A stretch of 64,000 nucleotides of DNA, taken from Mixta gaviniae. Its GTDB lineage: Bacteria > Pseudomonadota > Gammaproteobacteria > Enterobacterales > Enterobacteriaceae. The notes under the pieces are model-generated. The model saw only the letters and a program-made list of their open reading frames with translations, ran no database searches and was not told the origin of the DNA. A program made the position numbers and the translations under genes. Shown here in pieces: positions 54,025 to 64,000 of the stretch (within the stretch, counting starts at the first letter, position 1; the number at the start of each line of letters is the position of its first letter). The DNA is taken from contig NZ_CP026377.1 in assembly GCF_002953195.1 (NCBI RefSeq), forward strand, positions 4,340,001 to 4,404,000, given 5' to 3'.

Positions 54025-55173
54025 GTGAAGACAAAATTACCGCCTTTTATCGAACTCTATCGCCAGCTGATCGCCACGCCGTCTATCAGCGCCACCGACA
54101 GCGCGCTTGATCAGAGCAATGAGAATTTAATCACTCTGCTGGCCGGCTGGTTCCGCGATCTCGGCTTCAGCGTCGAGGTGCAGCCGGTGCCGGGCACGCG
54201 TCATAAATTCAATATGCTGGCTAAAAGCGGCGAAGGCGCAGGCGGCCTGCTGCTGGCGGGACATACCGATACGGTTCCCTTTGATGACGGTCGCTGGACG
54301 CGCGATCCCTTTACCCTCGCCGAGCATGACAACAAGCTCTACGGCCTGGGCACTGCCGATATGAAAGGCTTTTTCGCCTTTATCCTTGATACGCTGCGCG
54401 ATACTGACCTCACCCGGCTGAAGAAGCCGCTCTATATTCTTGCCACGGCGGATGAAGAAACCACCATGGCGGGCGCCAAATATTTCGCCGAATCCGCCAC
54501 GCTGCGGCCAGACTGCGCCATTATCGGCGAGCCGACCTCGCTGAAGCCGGTACGGGCACATAAAGGGCATTTGTCCAACGCCATTCGTGTGCAGGGGCAG
54601 TCAGGCCACTCCAGCGATCCCGCGCGCGGCGTCAACGCCATCGAGCTAATGCACGAGGCGATCGGCCATCTGATGCAGCTGCGCAATACACTAAAAGAGC
54701 GCTATCACCATGATGGCTTTGCCATTCCTTATCCCACGATGAACTTCGGCCATATCCATGGCGGCGATGCGGCGAACCGTATTTGCGCCTGTTGCGAACT
54801 ACATATGGATATTCGTCCGCTGCCGGGGCTGACGCTGGGGGATCTAGACGCCTTGCTGAATGAGGCGCTGGAGCCGGTCAGCGCGCGCTGGCCAGGCCGC
54901 CTGACTGTCGCGGAGCTGCATCCGCCGATCCCGGGCTACGAGTGTCCGCGCGATCATCAGCTGGTGCAGGTGGTAGAAAAGCTGCTCGGCACGCCGACGG
55001 AGGTGGTGAACTACTGCACCGAGGCGCCATTTATTCAGCAGCTCTGTCCAACGCTGGTGTTGGGCCCAGGATCGATTAACCAGGCGCATCAGCCGGATGA
55101 GTTTATCGATACAGCATTCATTAAGCCGACGCGCTTGCTGATCGGCCAGCTGGTTAACCATTTTTGTTACTGA
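54025..55173 (+). CDS. argE: Acetylornithine deacetylase ArgE
   Basis: Zinc peptidase-family M20 enzyme that releases ornithine from N-acetylornithine. The 382-aa product has the metal ligand H80 in [13 protein letters not shown] and the catalytic base region [10 protein letters not shown]. The start codon is GTG (54025), with AAGGA nine bases upstream. It is divergent from argCBGH and controlled by the shared ARG boxes. A 9-bp inverted repeat with a 16-base loop (55186-55219) follows the stop but lacks a T run. Confidence 0.97.
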   Translation: MKTKLPPFIELYRQLIATPSISATDSALDQSNENLITLLAGWFRDLGFSVEVQPVPGTRHKFNMLAKSGEGAGGLLLAGHTDTVPFDDGRWTRDPFTLAEHDNKLYGLGTADMKGFFAFILDTLRDTDLTRLKKPLYILATADEETTMAGAKYFAESATLRPDCAIIGEPTSLKPVRAHKGHLSNAIRVQGQSGHSSDPARGVNAIELMHEAIGHLMQLRNTLKERYHHDGFAIPYPTMNFGHIHGGDAANRICACCELHMDIRPLPGLTLGDLDALLNEALEPVSARWPGRLTVAELHPPIPGYECPRDHQLVQVVEKLLGTPTEVVNYCTEAPFIQQLCPTLVLGPGSINQAHQPDEFIDTAFIKPTRLLIGQLVNHFCY

Positions 55174-55416
55174 TACGCAGCATTTGGGGCAATTCACTGC
55201 AAAAGCGTTAAATTGCCCCGGCAAAGTTCCAACTTTGCTAATAAGAATAACTTATCCCACTTCTTCGCTGTTAAATTTCTTAAATTACGGCGACTTAACG
55301 TCATTAAGCGTCACGTTTTGCGCAATTGACGAATGGGAAGTTACATGGCTAGATAAAAGGCGGCGTTATGCCCGCAAGGGTTAAAATTAAAAGACAAAAA
55401 GGGTGTCAGGGGTCAT
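55174..55416. other. Intergenic region argE-ppc
   Basis: About 240 bp without a gene. It holds the inverted repeat 55186-55219 after argE, and should hold the ppc promoter, although I see no clear consensus pair. Confidence 0.4.
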
Positions 55417-58068
55417 ATGAACGAACAATATTCCGCAATGCGAAGTAATGTCAGTATGCTCGGCAAACTGCTCGGGGATACGATTAAGGATGCGCTGGGA
55501 GAAAACATCCTTGATCGGGTGGAAACCATCCGCAAACTCTCCAAGTCATCCCGCGCGGGAAATGACGCTCATCGTCAGGAACTGCTTACCACGCTGCAGA
55601 ACCTTTCTAATGATGAACTCCTGCCGGTGGCGCGCGCCTTTAGCCAGTTTCTCAATCTCACCAACGTCGCCGAACAGTACCAAACCATATCGCCGCACGG
55701 GGAAGGCGCCAACCATCCCGAACTGATGAAAAAAGCGTTTGAGCGGCTGAAGCAGCAGCCCGATCTGAATGAGACGAACATTCGCGACGCTATCGAATCC
55801 CTGTCGCTGGAACTGGTTCTGACCGCCCACCCAACCGAAATTACGCGCCGCACCCTGATTCATAAACTGGTTGAGGTGAACACCTGTTTAAAACAGCTCG
55901 ACCATAACGATATCTCCGATTACGAGCGCAATCAGATTATGCGCCGCCTGCGTCAGCTGGTAGCACAGGCCTGGCACACCGACGAAATCCGTAAGTACCG
56001 TCCTTCGCCAGTCGACGAAGCCAAATGGGGCTTTGCGGTGGTGGAAAACAGCCTGTGGGACGGCGTGCCGGGGTTTCTGCGCGAGCTAAACGAGCAGGTT
56101 GAAGAGACCTTCGGCTATACGCTGCCGGTCGATTTCGTGCCGGTGCGGTTCACCTCCTGGATGGGCGGTGACCGTGACGGCAATCCGAACGTCACCGCCA
56201 GCATCACCCGCCACGTTCTGCAGCTGAGCCGCTGGAAAGCGGCTGACCTTTTCCTGCGTGATATCGGCGTGCTGATATCGGAGCTGTCGATGGCGGAATG
56301 CACCGAAGAGCTGCGCGAACTCTGCGGCGATCCGCAGGCGCTGGAGCCTTACCGTGAAATTCTCAAGCGCCTGCGCACGCAGCTGATGACCACGCAGACT
56401 TATCTGGAACGCCGCCTGAAAGGCGAACGTCTGCCACGCCCGGAAGGGCTGCTGATCGCCAATGACCAGCTGTGGGATCCGCTTTACGCCTGCTATCAGT
56501 CGCTGCAGGCATGCGGCATGGGCATTATCGCCAACGGCCAGCTGCTCGATACCCTGCGCCGGGTGAAATGCTTCGGCGTGCCGCTGGTGCGTATCGATCT
56601 GCGTCAGGAAAGCACCCGTCATACCGAGGCCATTGCCGAAATTACCCGCTACCTGGGCCTGGGCGACTATGAGAGCTGGTCCGAAGCGGACAAACAGGCC
56701 TTCCTGATCCGGGAGCTGAACTCCAAGCGGCCGCTGCTGCCGCGTCAGTGGGAGCCGAGCGACGAAACGCGTGAGGTGCTGGACACCTGCCGTGTGGCGG
56801 CGGAAGCGCCGCGCGGCTCGATCGCCGCCTATGTGATCTCGATGGCGAAAACGCCGTCTGACGTACTGGCGGTTCATCTGCTGCTCAAAGAAGCGGGCAT
56901 TCCTTTCGCGCTGCCGGTCGCGCCGCTGTTTGAAACCCTGGATGACCTGAATAACGCCAATGATGTGATGTCGCAGCTGCTCAGCATCGACTGGTATCGC
57001 GGCTTTATTCAGGGCAAGCAGATGGTCATGATCGGCTATTCCGACTCGGCCAAAGATGCCGGCGTGATGGCGGCGTCCTGGGCGCAGTATCAGGCACAGG
57101 ACGCGCTAATCAAAACCTGTGAGAAAGCGGGCATCGCACTGACGCTGTTCCACGGCCGCGGCGGCACCATCGGCCGTGGCGGCGCGCCGGCGCAGGCGGC
57201 CCTGCTTTCACAGCCGCCGGGCAGCCTGAAGGGCGGCCTGCGCGTTACCGAGCAGGGCGAGATGATCCGCTTTAAATATGGTCTGCCTGAGGTAGCGATT
57301 GCCAGCCTGTCGCTCTATACCAGCGCTATCCTGGAAGCCAACCTGCTGCCGCCGCCGGAGCCGAAAAGCGAATGGCGCAGCATTATGGATCAGCTGTCTG
57401 ACGTTTCCTGTGCGATTTATCGCGGCTACGTGCGCGAAAATCCTGATTTTGTCCCCTATTTCCGTTCAGCGACGCCGGAACAGGAGCTGGGCAAACTGCC
57501 GCTTGGCTCACGTCCCGCCAAGCGTCGTCCCAGCGGCGGCGTTGAATCGCTGCGCGCCATCCCATGGATTTTCGCCTGGACGCAAAACCGTCTGATGCTG
57601 CCCGCCTGGCTGGGCGCCGGCGCGGCGCTGCAGCAGGCGATGGACGAAGGGCATCGGGATCAGCTGGAGGCGATGTGCCGCGACTGGCCGTTCTTCTCGA
57701 CCCGCCTTGGCATGCTGGAGATGGTTTTTTCCAAAGCGGATCTGTGGCTGGCTGAATATTACGATCAGCGTCTGGTCGACGTTTCGCTGTGGCCGCTGGG
57801 CAAACAGTTGCGCGATCGGCTGGAGGCGGACATTAAAGCGGTGCTGACTATTGCCAACGATGCGCATCTGATGGCGGACGAGCCCTGGATTGCGGAATCT
57901 ATTGCCCTGCGCAACGTCTATACCGACCCGCTTAACGTGCTGCAGGCTGAACTTCTGCACCGCTCCCGTGCGCAGGAGGCGCGCGGCGAAGAGGCGGATC
58001 CGCGTGTTGAACAGGCGCTGATGGTGACGATAGCTGGCGTGGCGGCAGGAATGCGTAATACCGGTTAA
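55417..58068 (+). CDS. ppc: Phosphoenolpyruvate carboxylase Ppc
   Basis: Fixes bicarbonate onto PEP to make oxaloacetate, replenishing the TCA cycle; allosterically activated by acetyl-CoA and inhibited by aspartate. The 883-aa product equals the E. coli length. Active-site segments are VLTAHPTE (His near 138), [10 protein letters not shown] (Lys near 546) and the [12 protein letters not shown] loop, and the C-terminus is MRNTG. It is followed by a strong terminator. Confidence 0.98.
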   Translation: MNEQYSAMRSNVSMLGKLLGDTIKDALGENILDRVETIRKLSKSSRAGNDAHRQELLTTLQNLSNDELLPVARAFSQFLNLTNVAEQYQTISPHGEGANHPELMKKAFERLKQQPDLNETNIRDAIESLSLELVLTAHPTEITRRTLIHKLVEVNTCLKQLDHNDISDYERNQIMRRLRQLVAQAWHTDEIRKYRPSPVDEAKWGFAVVENSLWDGVPGFLRELNEQVEETFGYTLPVDFVPVRFTSWMGGDRDGNPNVTASITRHVLQLSRWKAADLFLRDIGVLISELSMAECTEELRELCGDPQALEPYREILKRLRTQLMTTQTYLERRLKGERLPRPEGLLIANDQLWDPLYACYQSLQACGMGIIANGQLLDTLRRVKCFGVPLVRIDLRQESTRHTEAIAEITRYLGLGDYESWSEADKQAFLIRELNSKRPLLPRQWEPSDETREVLDTCRVAAEAPRGSIAAYVISMAKTPSDVLAVHLLLKEAGIPFALPVAPLFETLDDLNNANDVMSQLLSIDWYRGFIQGKQMVMIGYSDSAKDAGVMAASWAQYQAQDALIKTCEKAGIALTLFHGRGGTIGRGGAPAQAALLSQPPGSLKGGLRVTEQGEMIRFKYGLPEVAIASLSLYTSAILEANLLPPPEPKSEWRSIMDQLSDVSCAIYRGYVRENPDFVPYFRSATPEQELGKLPLGSRPAKRRPSGGVESLRAIPWIFAWTQNRLMLPAWLGAGAALQQAMDEGHRDQLEAMCRDWPFFSTRLGMLEMVFSKADLWLAEYYDQRLVDVSLWPLGKQLRDRLEADIKAVLTIANDAHLMADEPWIAESIALRNVYTDPLNVLQAELLHRSRAQEARGEEADPRVEQALMVTIAGVAAGMRNTG

Positions 58069-58081
58069 TCGCCGTCGAACG

Positions 58082-58111
58082 GTTCATGCCCTGCGGGGCA
58101 TGAACTTTTTT
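58082..58111 (+). terminator. Terminator of ppc
   Basis: A 10-bp stem (58082-58091 with 58096-58105), TGCG loop and six T residues. Its T run overlaps the stop codon of the convergent unknown gene. Confidence 0.95.
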
Positions 58112-58703
58112 ACCGCACCGTCTCATTGATGGGCGACCAGCTAAACCAGTAATCCAGCACCCTGACGCCGTACTGATTCACCTCTTCAACCACTTCAATA
58201 CGATCCATTCCGCGCTGATGGTGTGCATCCATCCACGCTTTGCTGCTGCAAAACTCAATCCAGCGCTGCAGGTGTTGATCCTTTATCCATAGGCCCATTT
58301 CACAGCGGGACGATTTGCCGTGCGACGGCCCCGGAAAGGAGACGGTAAATTCGGTACGGTATTGCAGACGTTGATGCGGAAGGTAGCGCACCAGGGCGCT
58401 GGGGATCTGCAGAGAGAAGATGGCGATCATAAAGGCACTGGTGCCAAAGAGTTTAAGCAGCTTTTGCCCGGTGAACCGCGAGCGGCGGAATAGCCAGCCT
58501 GCGCACGCGATCGGCAGCGCGCCCGTCAGGCCGCAAATAGCGGCGACGCGAAAAGGCGAGCCCGGATCGGTCAGGTAGACCTGACGCGAGAGATTGCTCC
58601 AGTAGCTCATGACAATAAAGGGTAGCAGGAGCAGCGCAACCGTCAGCAGGCAGCCCTTAACGCCCAGCCGCCTTACGCCATCGATAAAATTCTGGAAAAA
58701 CAC
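58110..58703 (-). CDS. Membrane protein of unknown function
   Basis: I do not recognise this 197-aa protein. Three hydrophobic segments are visible at about residues 14-34, 53-68 and 83-99, followed by a soluble C-terminal domain of about 95 residues with several Trp and two Cys. That layout suggests an inner-membrane anchor with one extra-membrane domain. The GTG at 58703 has AAGG six bases upstream; the same frame extends to a GTG at 58751 with no ribosome-binding site. It lies alone between ppc and metF, where E. coli has a long unrelated gene block, and its stop lies in the ppc terminator. Confidence 0.6.
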   Translation of the reverse strand: MFFQNFIDGVRRLGVKGCLLTVALLLLPFIVMSYWSNLSRQVYLTDPGSPFRVAAICGLTGALPIACAGWLFRRSRFTGQKLLKLFGTSAFMIAIFSLQIPSALVRYLPHQRLQYRTEFTVSFPGPSHGKSSRCEMGLWIKDQHLQRWIEFCSSKAWMDAHHQRGMDRIEVVEEVNQYGVRVLDYWFSWSPINETVR

Positions 58704-58775
58704 GAGAAACCTTCCCTGTTGTGGAAGGCGCGATAATAACCAATCTGCCACGCCCCGAAAAGCGCGGCGTTGATA

Positions 58776-59693
<918 letters not shown>

Positions 59694-59718
59694 TTAAATT
59701 GTTGTTTTCGTCACCAGC

Positions 59719-59750
59719 GAACATCTATACATTTAGACGTCCAGATGTTC
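59719..59750. promoter_or_regulatory. Four tandem met boxes (MetJ operator) of metF
   Basis: Four consecutive 8-mers, GAACATCT, ATACATTT, AGACGTCC and AGATGTTC, each match the met box AGACGTCT in at least five of eight bases; the third matches seven. They overlap the metF promoter, so MetJ with SAM would block RNA polymerase. Confidence 0.9.
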
Positions 59751-59752
59751 AA
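59724..59752 (-). promoter_or_regulatory. Promoter of metF
   Basis: On the minus strand TTGAAC (59747-59752) and TATAGA (59724-59729) are 17 bp apart, almost entirely covered by the met boxes. The metF start lies about 45 bp downstream. Confidence 0.8.
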
Positions 59753-59842
59753 AATGAACGATTCTGGTTAAAGCGTCAACAAAAAGATGGCATCAGCAGG
59801 CTGATAAAATTTCATCCAATATGAACGTGCCTCATGATGGCA

Positions 59843-59867
59843 ATAAAAAGGGCGGCCAACGCCGCCC
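59843..59867 (-). terminator. Terminator of metBL
   Basis: On the minus strand a perfect 7-bp GC stem (59850-59856 with 59861-59867) with a GTTG loop and a T run (complement of 59844-59849), 30 bp past the metL stop. Confidence 0.95.
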
Positions 59868-59896
59868 TAAGGGTTTTACCCAGCCGTGCCCCGCTT

Positions 59897-62332
59897 TTAC
59901 AGCAGCTGCGCTAACCGGTTGATATCAGACTGGATGGCGCCTGCGGTCACATCCCTTCCGGCGCCCGGCCCACGGATCACCAGCGGATTGTCGCGATACC
60001 AGCGGCTTTCGATGGCGAATACGTTATCGCAGGGCAGCAGCGCCGCCAGCGGATGTTCGGGACGTACCGCTTCAATGCCGACACGCGCTTTGCCATTAGC
60101 GTCGAAACGCGCCACGTAGCGCAGCACCAGCCCCATCTCCTGCGCCGCTTCAAAGCGCTGCAGCATCTGCTCGTTCAGCGCCTCGCTGTTTTCGAAGAAG
60201 TGATCGACAGAGCCGCTTTCGCATCCCGCCGGCACCAGCGATTCAACGCGCACCTGATCCGGCTCGATATCGTAACCGGCCTCGCGCGCCAGGATCACCA
60301 GCTTGCGCATCACATCCTGGCCGGAGAGATCGACGCGCGGATCGGGCTCGGTCAGCCCCTGCTGCCATGCCTGGTCAACCAGCTCGCTAAACGGCACCGT
60401 GCCGTCAAACTGCAGGAACAGCCAGGAGAGCGTGCCGGAGAAGATACCGCTAATCGAAAGAATGCTGTCGCCGCTCTCGCGCAGGTCGCGCACCGTATGG
60501 TTAACCGGCAGCCCGGCGCCTACTGTGGCGTTATAAAGCCAGTGGCGGTCGGTTTTGGCGAACGCGTCGCGGATCTGCCGCCAGCGGTAGCTGTCTGAGG
60601 CACCGGCCACTTTATTGGCGCTGATGACGTGGAAGCCGTGGCTGGCAAAATCGAGATACTGTTCCGCCAGCGCCTCGCTGGCGGTCACGTCCAGCACCAC
60701 CAAATCATCGTAAGGGTGCGCACGCATCCACAGGAAAAGCGCCTCCTCATCCTGCGCTACCGCTTCATCCTCAAAGAATGCCAGCGCGCGGCTGGCATCC
60801 AGACCGTCGTAGCTCAGCAGGCTGCGGCGGCTGTCCACCACGCCTGCCAGCACAAACTCAAAGCCGGTACGGGCGGAAAGGTTTTTCTGCTCGCGGGCGA
60901 ACAGCTCCAGCCAGCGCGAACCAATATTACCTTTGCCGAACAGCATCAGGCCGATGCGCTTTTCGGCGCGGAACAGCGACTGATGCAGCCCCTGTATCAG
61001 ATGCTGCGTCGGGCCGACGCGCAGTACCGCCACCAGGCTGATACCCTCTTCCGACTGCCAGATAAACTCTACCGGCTGATCGTTAATCTGTTGCCAGAAG
61101 CGGTGGTTGTGCAGCGGATTGCGGCTGACGCCGGCGCCAACCAGCGCCACCAGCGCCAGCCCTTCGCGCAGCTGCAGGTGGCCCGGCAGGCCCGCCTCTT
61201 GCAATAGCTCAAAGGCGCTGTTGACCACCTCCGAGGTGTAGCAAAGCTGCAGCAGGCGGCGATCGCTGTGAACGCCGGTAGCCAGCGGCCGGATCTGCGC
61301 GCGTTTCAACAGGTGATCGACCTCTTTATGCAGCGCCGCGAAATCATGCTGCGGCGGCACGGCGATTTCGATCAGGCAGACATCGTCATGACTGGTGACA
61401 ATACGGGCGCCGGTGCCGGACGCCAGCACACGCTCAATGCGCGTAGAGCCCTGCTCCGGCTGGTAGCTGCAGCGCAGCTGTAAATCGATATCGCTGTTGG
61501 AAACCGGCTGCAGCGTGCGGGCATGCAGCACCGGCGCGGCCAGGCGCGCCAGCTCGCTCGCTTCATCCAGACGCAGCAGCGGCAGCAGGCAGGCGTCTTT
61601 CACTTTGCGCGGGTCGGCGCTGTAGACGCCGGCGACATCGCTCCAGATGGTGACGCGGCTGACGCCGGCCAGCGCACCGATCTGCGTGGCGGAATAGTCG
61701 GAGCCGTTGCGCCCCAGCAGAACAGTTTCGCCCGCCTCATTGCGGCAGATAAAGCCGGTGACCACCAGACGCTGATGCGCGTGTTGCGCCATCAGCTGCT
61801 GCAGCAGCGGCCAGGATTTGCCTTCGTCCACCTGCGGCTGCGCCGCGCGTTCGGCGCGCAGAAACTCGCGCGCATCCAGCCAGCACGCTTCCAGATCGCG
61901 CTGTTGCAGCACCGCCGCCATCAGGCGTGCGGACCAGACTTCGCCATGGCCGACCACTTCAGCGTAAACCGCATCGGTGATTTTGCCGTCCAGCAAGCCG
62001 GCCAGGTACTCAAGATCCTGAATAAACCGCGTCAGCAGCGGCTGCGCCAGTTCCGGCGGCAGCAGGCCGTTGATCAGATCGGACTGATAGCGACGCAGGC
62101 TTTGCTGCACCTGATGCGCCGACAGCCGATCGCTCTGGCTAAGCTTCAGCCAGCTGATCAGCTGGTTAGTGGTGCTGCCGGCGGCGGAAACCACCATCAG
62201 ATCGCCCGGCTGGCTATAATCGGCCATAATGCCCGCGACGCGCTGATAACAACTGACATCGGCGAGGCTACTGCCGCCAAATTTATGCAGCTGCCTGCTG
62301 TTTTGCGCGCTCGCTGCGGCTGAAATACTCAT
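59897..62332 (-). CDS. metL: Bifunctional aspartokinase II / homoserine dehydrogenase II MetL
   Basis: Phosphorylates aspartate and reduces aspartate semialdehyde to homoserine for methionine synthesis. The 811-aa product has an N-terminal aspartokinase domain (KFGGSSLADV near 17-26), a central regulatory region, and a C-terminal homoserine dehydrogenase domain (from about 460; NAD-binding LFGKGNIGSRWLE, catalytic segment LVPAG). Length matches E. coli MetL (810). It follows metB by three bases in the MetJ-controlled metBL operon. Confidence 0.97.
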   Translation of the reverse strand: MSISAAASAQNSRQLHKFGGSSLADVSCYQRVAGIMADYSQPGDLMVVSAAGSTTNQLISWLKLSQSDRLSAHQVQQSLRRYQSDLINGLLPPELAQPLLTRFIQDLEYLAGLLDGKITDAVYAEVVGHGEVWSARLMAAVLQQRDLEACWLDAREFLRAERAAQPQVDEGKSWPLLQQLMAQHAHQRLVVTGFICRNEAGETVLLGRNGSDYSATQIGALAGVSRVTIWSDVAGVYSADPRKVKDACLLPLLRLDEASELARLAAPVLHARTLQPVSNSDIDLQLRCSYQPEQGSTRIERVLASGTGARIVTSHDDVCLIEIAVPPQHDFAALHKEVDHLLKRAQIRPLATGVHSDRRLLQLCYTSEVVNSAFELLQEAGLPGHLQLREGLALVALVGAGVSRNPLHNHRFWQQINDQPVEFIWQSEEGISLVAVLRVGPTQHLIQGLHQSLFRAEKRIGLMLFGKGNIGSRWLELFAREQKNLSARTGFEFVLAGVVDSRRSLLSYDGLDASRALAFFEDEAVAQDEEALFLWMRAHPYDDLVVLDVTASEALAEQYLDFASHGFHVISANKVAGASDSYRWRQIRDAFAKTDRHWLYNATVGAGLPVNHTVRDLRESGDSILSISGIFSGTLSWLFLQFDGTVPFSELVDQAWQQGLTEPDPRVDLSGQDVMRKLVILAREAGYDIEPDQVRVESLVPAGCESGSVDHFFENSEALNEQMLQRFEAAQEMGLVLRYVARFDANGKARVGIEAVRPEHPLAALLPCDNVFAIESRWYRDNPLVIRGPGAGRDVTAGAIQSDINRLAQLL

Positions 62333-62335
62333 CTC

Positions 62336-63496
62336 TTAACCCTCGGCTGCCACCCGGAATGCATTATCCAGATCGGCGATTAAATCTTCATGATCCTCGA
62401 TCCCCACCGATACGCGTAAGAGCGTGTCGGAAATGCCCGCTTCGGCGCGCGCTTCCGCCGACATCCCGGCGTGGGTCATCGTAGCGGTATGGGATATCAG
62501 GCTTTCTACTCCACCCAGCGATTCCGCCAGGGTAAACAGCTCCAGCGCCTTCAGGAAACGACGCAGGCGGGCCTCGTCGCCATCGATTTCAAAACTTAGC
62601 ATGGCGCCGAAGCCGCGCTGTTGACGCACAGCATACTGGTGGCCGGCGTTGTCCGGCAAAGAAGGATGATACAGCTTTTTCACCAGCGGCTGTTGTTTCA
62701 GATAATCGACAATCGCCAGCGCGTTACGCTGCGCCGCCGCCATACGCGGACCGAGCGTACGCATGCCGCGTAGCAACAGATAGCTGTCAAACGCCGAGCC
62801 GGTTACGCCGATATTGTTGGCCCACCAGGCCAGCTCGGTGGCGGTCGCCGCCTCTTTAGCGATAACCGCGCCAGCCACCACATCGGAATGGCCGTTCAGG
62901 TATTTGGTACAGGAATGCACCACCAGATCGGCGCCCAGCGCCAGCGGATTTTGCAGCGCCGGGCTCAGGAAGGTGTTGTCCACCACGCTGATCGCGCCGG
63001 CGGCACGCGCCGCTTCACAGATAGCGGCGATATCCACCACACGCAGCAGCGGGTTGCTGGGGCTTTCTACCAGCACCAGCGTTGGCTTTTCCGCCAGCGC
63101 CGCCTGCAAAGCCTGCGCATCGCCCTGATCGACGAACTTTACGCGATAGGCGCCGCGTTTGCTCTGGCTGTCGAACAGACGGTAGCTGCCGCCGTAACAG
63201 TCATGCGGCGCCACCAGCAGATCGCCGGGCTTCAGGAACAGCGTGCAAACCAGATGGATCGCGGACATGCCGGTATTGGTCATCACCGCGCCTGCACCGC
63301 CTTCCAGTTCCGCCAGCGCGCGCTGTACGACATCGCGCGTCGGATTGCCGCGGCGCGAATAGTCATGAGCGCGCGGCTGGTTGAAGTCGGTGAAGTTATA
63401 AGTGCTGGAGAGGTGAATCGGCGGGACAACGCAGCCATACTGCTCGTCATCATTCAAACCGCTGCGTACTGCGATGGTTGCCTGTTTACGCGTCAT
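62336..63496 (-). CDS. metB: Cystathionine gamma-synthase MetB
   Basis: PLP enzyme that joins O-succinylhomoserine and cysteine. The 386-aa product has the E. coli length; the PLP lysine is K198 in VHSCTKYLNGHSDVVAG. First gene of metBL, divergent from metJ, with promoter and met boxes in the intervening region. Confidence 0.97.
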   Translation of the reverse strand: MTRKQATIAVRSGLNDDEQYGCVVPPIHLSSTYNFTDFNQPRAHDYSRRGNPTRDVVQRALAELEGGAGAVMTNTGMSAIHLVCTLFLKPGDLLVAPHDCYGGSYRLFDSQSKRGAYRVKFVDQGDAQALQAALAEKPTLVLVESPSNPLLRVVDIAAICEAARAAGAISVVDNTFLSPALQNPLALGADLVVHSCTKYLNGHSDVVAGAVIAKEAATATELAWWANNIGVTGSAFDSYLLLRGMRTLGPRMAAAQRNALAIVDYLKQQPLVKKLYHPSLPDNAGHQYAVRQQRGFGAMLSFEIDGDEARLRRFLKALELFTLAESLGGVESLISHTATMTHAGMSAEARAEAGISDTLLRVSVGIEDHEDLIADLDNAFRVAAEG

Positions 63497-63535
63497 GGTG
63501 CTTACTGTTCCTGAAAGGCCCTGAAGAAGGCTAAC

Positions 63536-63563
63536 AGGATAGCATTACGTATCTGGACGTCAA
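63536..63563 (-). promoter_or_regulatory. Promoter of metBL
   Basis: On the minus strand TTGACG (63558-63563) and TATCCT (63536-63541) are 16 bp apart. The -35 box lies inside the first met box, so MetJ binding would exclude RNA polymerase. Confidence 0.8.
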
Positions 63564-63586
63564 TACATCTGGACATCTAAATGTCT
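63555..63586. promoter_or_regulatory. Four tandem met boxes between metB and metJ
   Basis: Four consecutive 8-mers, GGACGTCA, ATACATCT, GGACATCT and AAATGTCT, each match AGACGTCT in six of eight bases. The array controls metBL and probably metJ itself. Confidence 0.9.
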
Positions 63587-63772
63587 TTGCGTATAGATTG
63601 AGCAAACGCGCAATAACCGCTAAAATTGCAGGCGATTGCTCCCCGCAGTCAGGCGTCTGACCTAAACGGCAAAGTTACGTAGTAAATGCTGACTTTGATT
63701 AGTGAGACGCGGAAAGATCGGGCATAATTGGCTGATTTCCGGCACTTTCACTTTTAATAATTAAGGTAACTC

Positions 63773-64000
63773 ATGGCTGAATGGAATGGCGAATATATCA
63801 GCCCTTATGCTGAGCATGGTAAGAAGAGCGAGCAGGTCAAAAAAATTACCGTGTCTATTCCGCTGAAAGTATTAAAAATTCTGACAGATGAGCGTACGCG
63901 TCGTCAGGTAAACAACTTGCGTCACGCCACTAATAGCGAACTGCTGTGCGAAGCGTTTCTGCACGCCTTTACCGGCCAGCCGCTGCCGGACGATGTTGAC
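63773..64000 (+). CDS. metJ: Methionine repressor MetJ (5' part, cut by window end)
   Basis: Ribbon-helix-helix repressor of the methionine regulon that binds met boxes with S-adenosylmethionine. The first 76 codons are in the window; the E. coli protein has 105 residues, so about 29 are missing to the right. The DNA-binding beta strand KKITVSIPL (23-31) and the helices around [16 protein letters not shown] are present. AAGG lies upstream of the ATG. Confidence 0.97.
   Translation, partial: MAEWNGEYISPYAEHGKKSEQVKKITVSIPLKVLKILTDERTRRQVNNLRHATNSELLCEAFLHAFTGQPLPDDVD

Overview
The window is chromosomal DNA from a member of the Enterobacterales, most likely the Erwiniaceae (Pantoea/Mixta/Erwinia type; family placement is an inference). 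Almost every gene is recognisably close in sequence, length and order to its Escherichia coli counterpart. Departures that argue against E. coli itself are argG lying inside the arginine cluster, an intact ilvG, a peroxiredoxin-glutaredoxin fusion beside oxyR, and many E. coli neighbours being absent. No insertion sequence, prophage, integrase or CRISPR array was seen.

Layout. 1-400 holds no convincing gene but has 16 perfect copies of a hexanucleotide. 398-827 is a four-tRNA operon (Arg-His-Leu-Pro, minus strand). 1005-13814 is the complete enterobacterial common antigen (ECA) operon on the minus strand: wecA wzzE wecB wecC rffG rffH wecD wecE wzxE wecF wzyE wecG. Next come rho and trxA (minus), rhlB and gppA (plus), rep (minus) and ppiC (plus). 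21400-30480 is the branched-chain amino acid block: ilvC and ilvY divergent, then the attenuated ilvLGMEDA operon. comM (yifB), maoP (yifE) and hdfR follow. 33816-39525 is an rRNA operon read on the minus strand: 16S, tRNA-Ile, tRNA-Ala, 23S, 5S, tRNA-Asp, tRNA-Trp, with two promoters. Beyond it are murI and btuB with a cobalamin riboswitch, trmA, yijD-fabR, sthA and oxyR, then the accessory stretch 47300-49350, the divergent argE/argCBGH cluster, ppc, an unknown membrane protein, metF, metL-metB and the start of metJ.

How it works together. The ECA operon encodes nucleotide-sugar synthesis, lipid-linked trisaccharide assembly, flipping and polymerisation, with most cistrons overlapping by a few bases. 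The ilv genes make Ile/Val/Leu and are controlled by a leader peptide with 15 Leu/Val/Ile codons of 32 and a strong attenuator. argE/argCBGH shares two ARG boxes with the canonical 3-bp spacing, and the metF and metB/metJ control regions each carry four tandem met boxes. An OxyR-type operator sits between oxyR and the peroxiredoxin gene.

Most notable: (1) two adjacent genes at 48388-49101 encode glycine-zipper-rich peptides with matching double-glycine-type leaders, resembling a two-component class II microcin, with no exporter and no obvious immunity gene beside them; (2) the rRNA operon joins the flank known from E. coli rrnB (murI/btuB) to the flank known from E. coli rrnC (tRNA-Asp, tRNA-Trp, hdfR), pointing to a rearrangement across rRNA operons; (3) the position that oxyS occupies in E. 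coli is taken by a peroxiredoxin-glutaredoxin gene.
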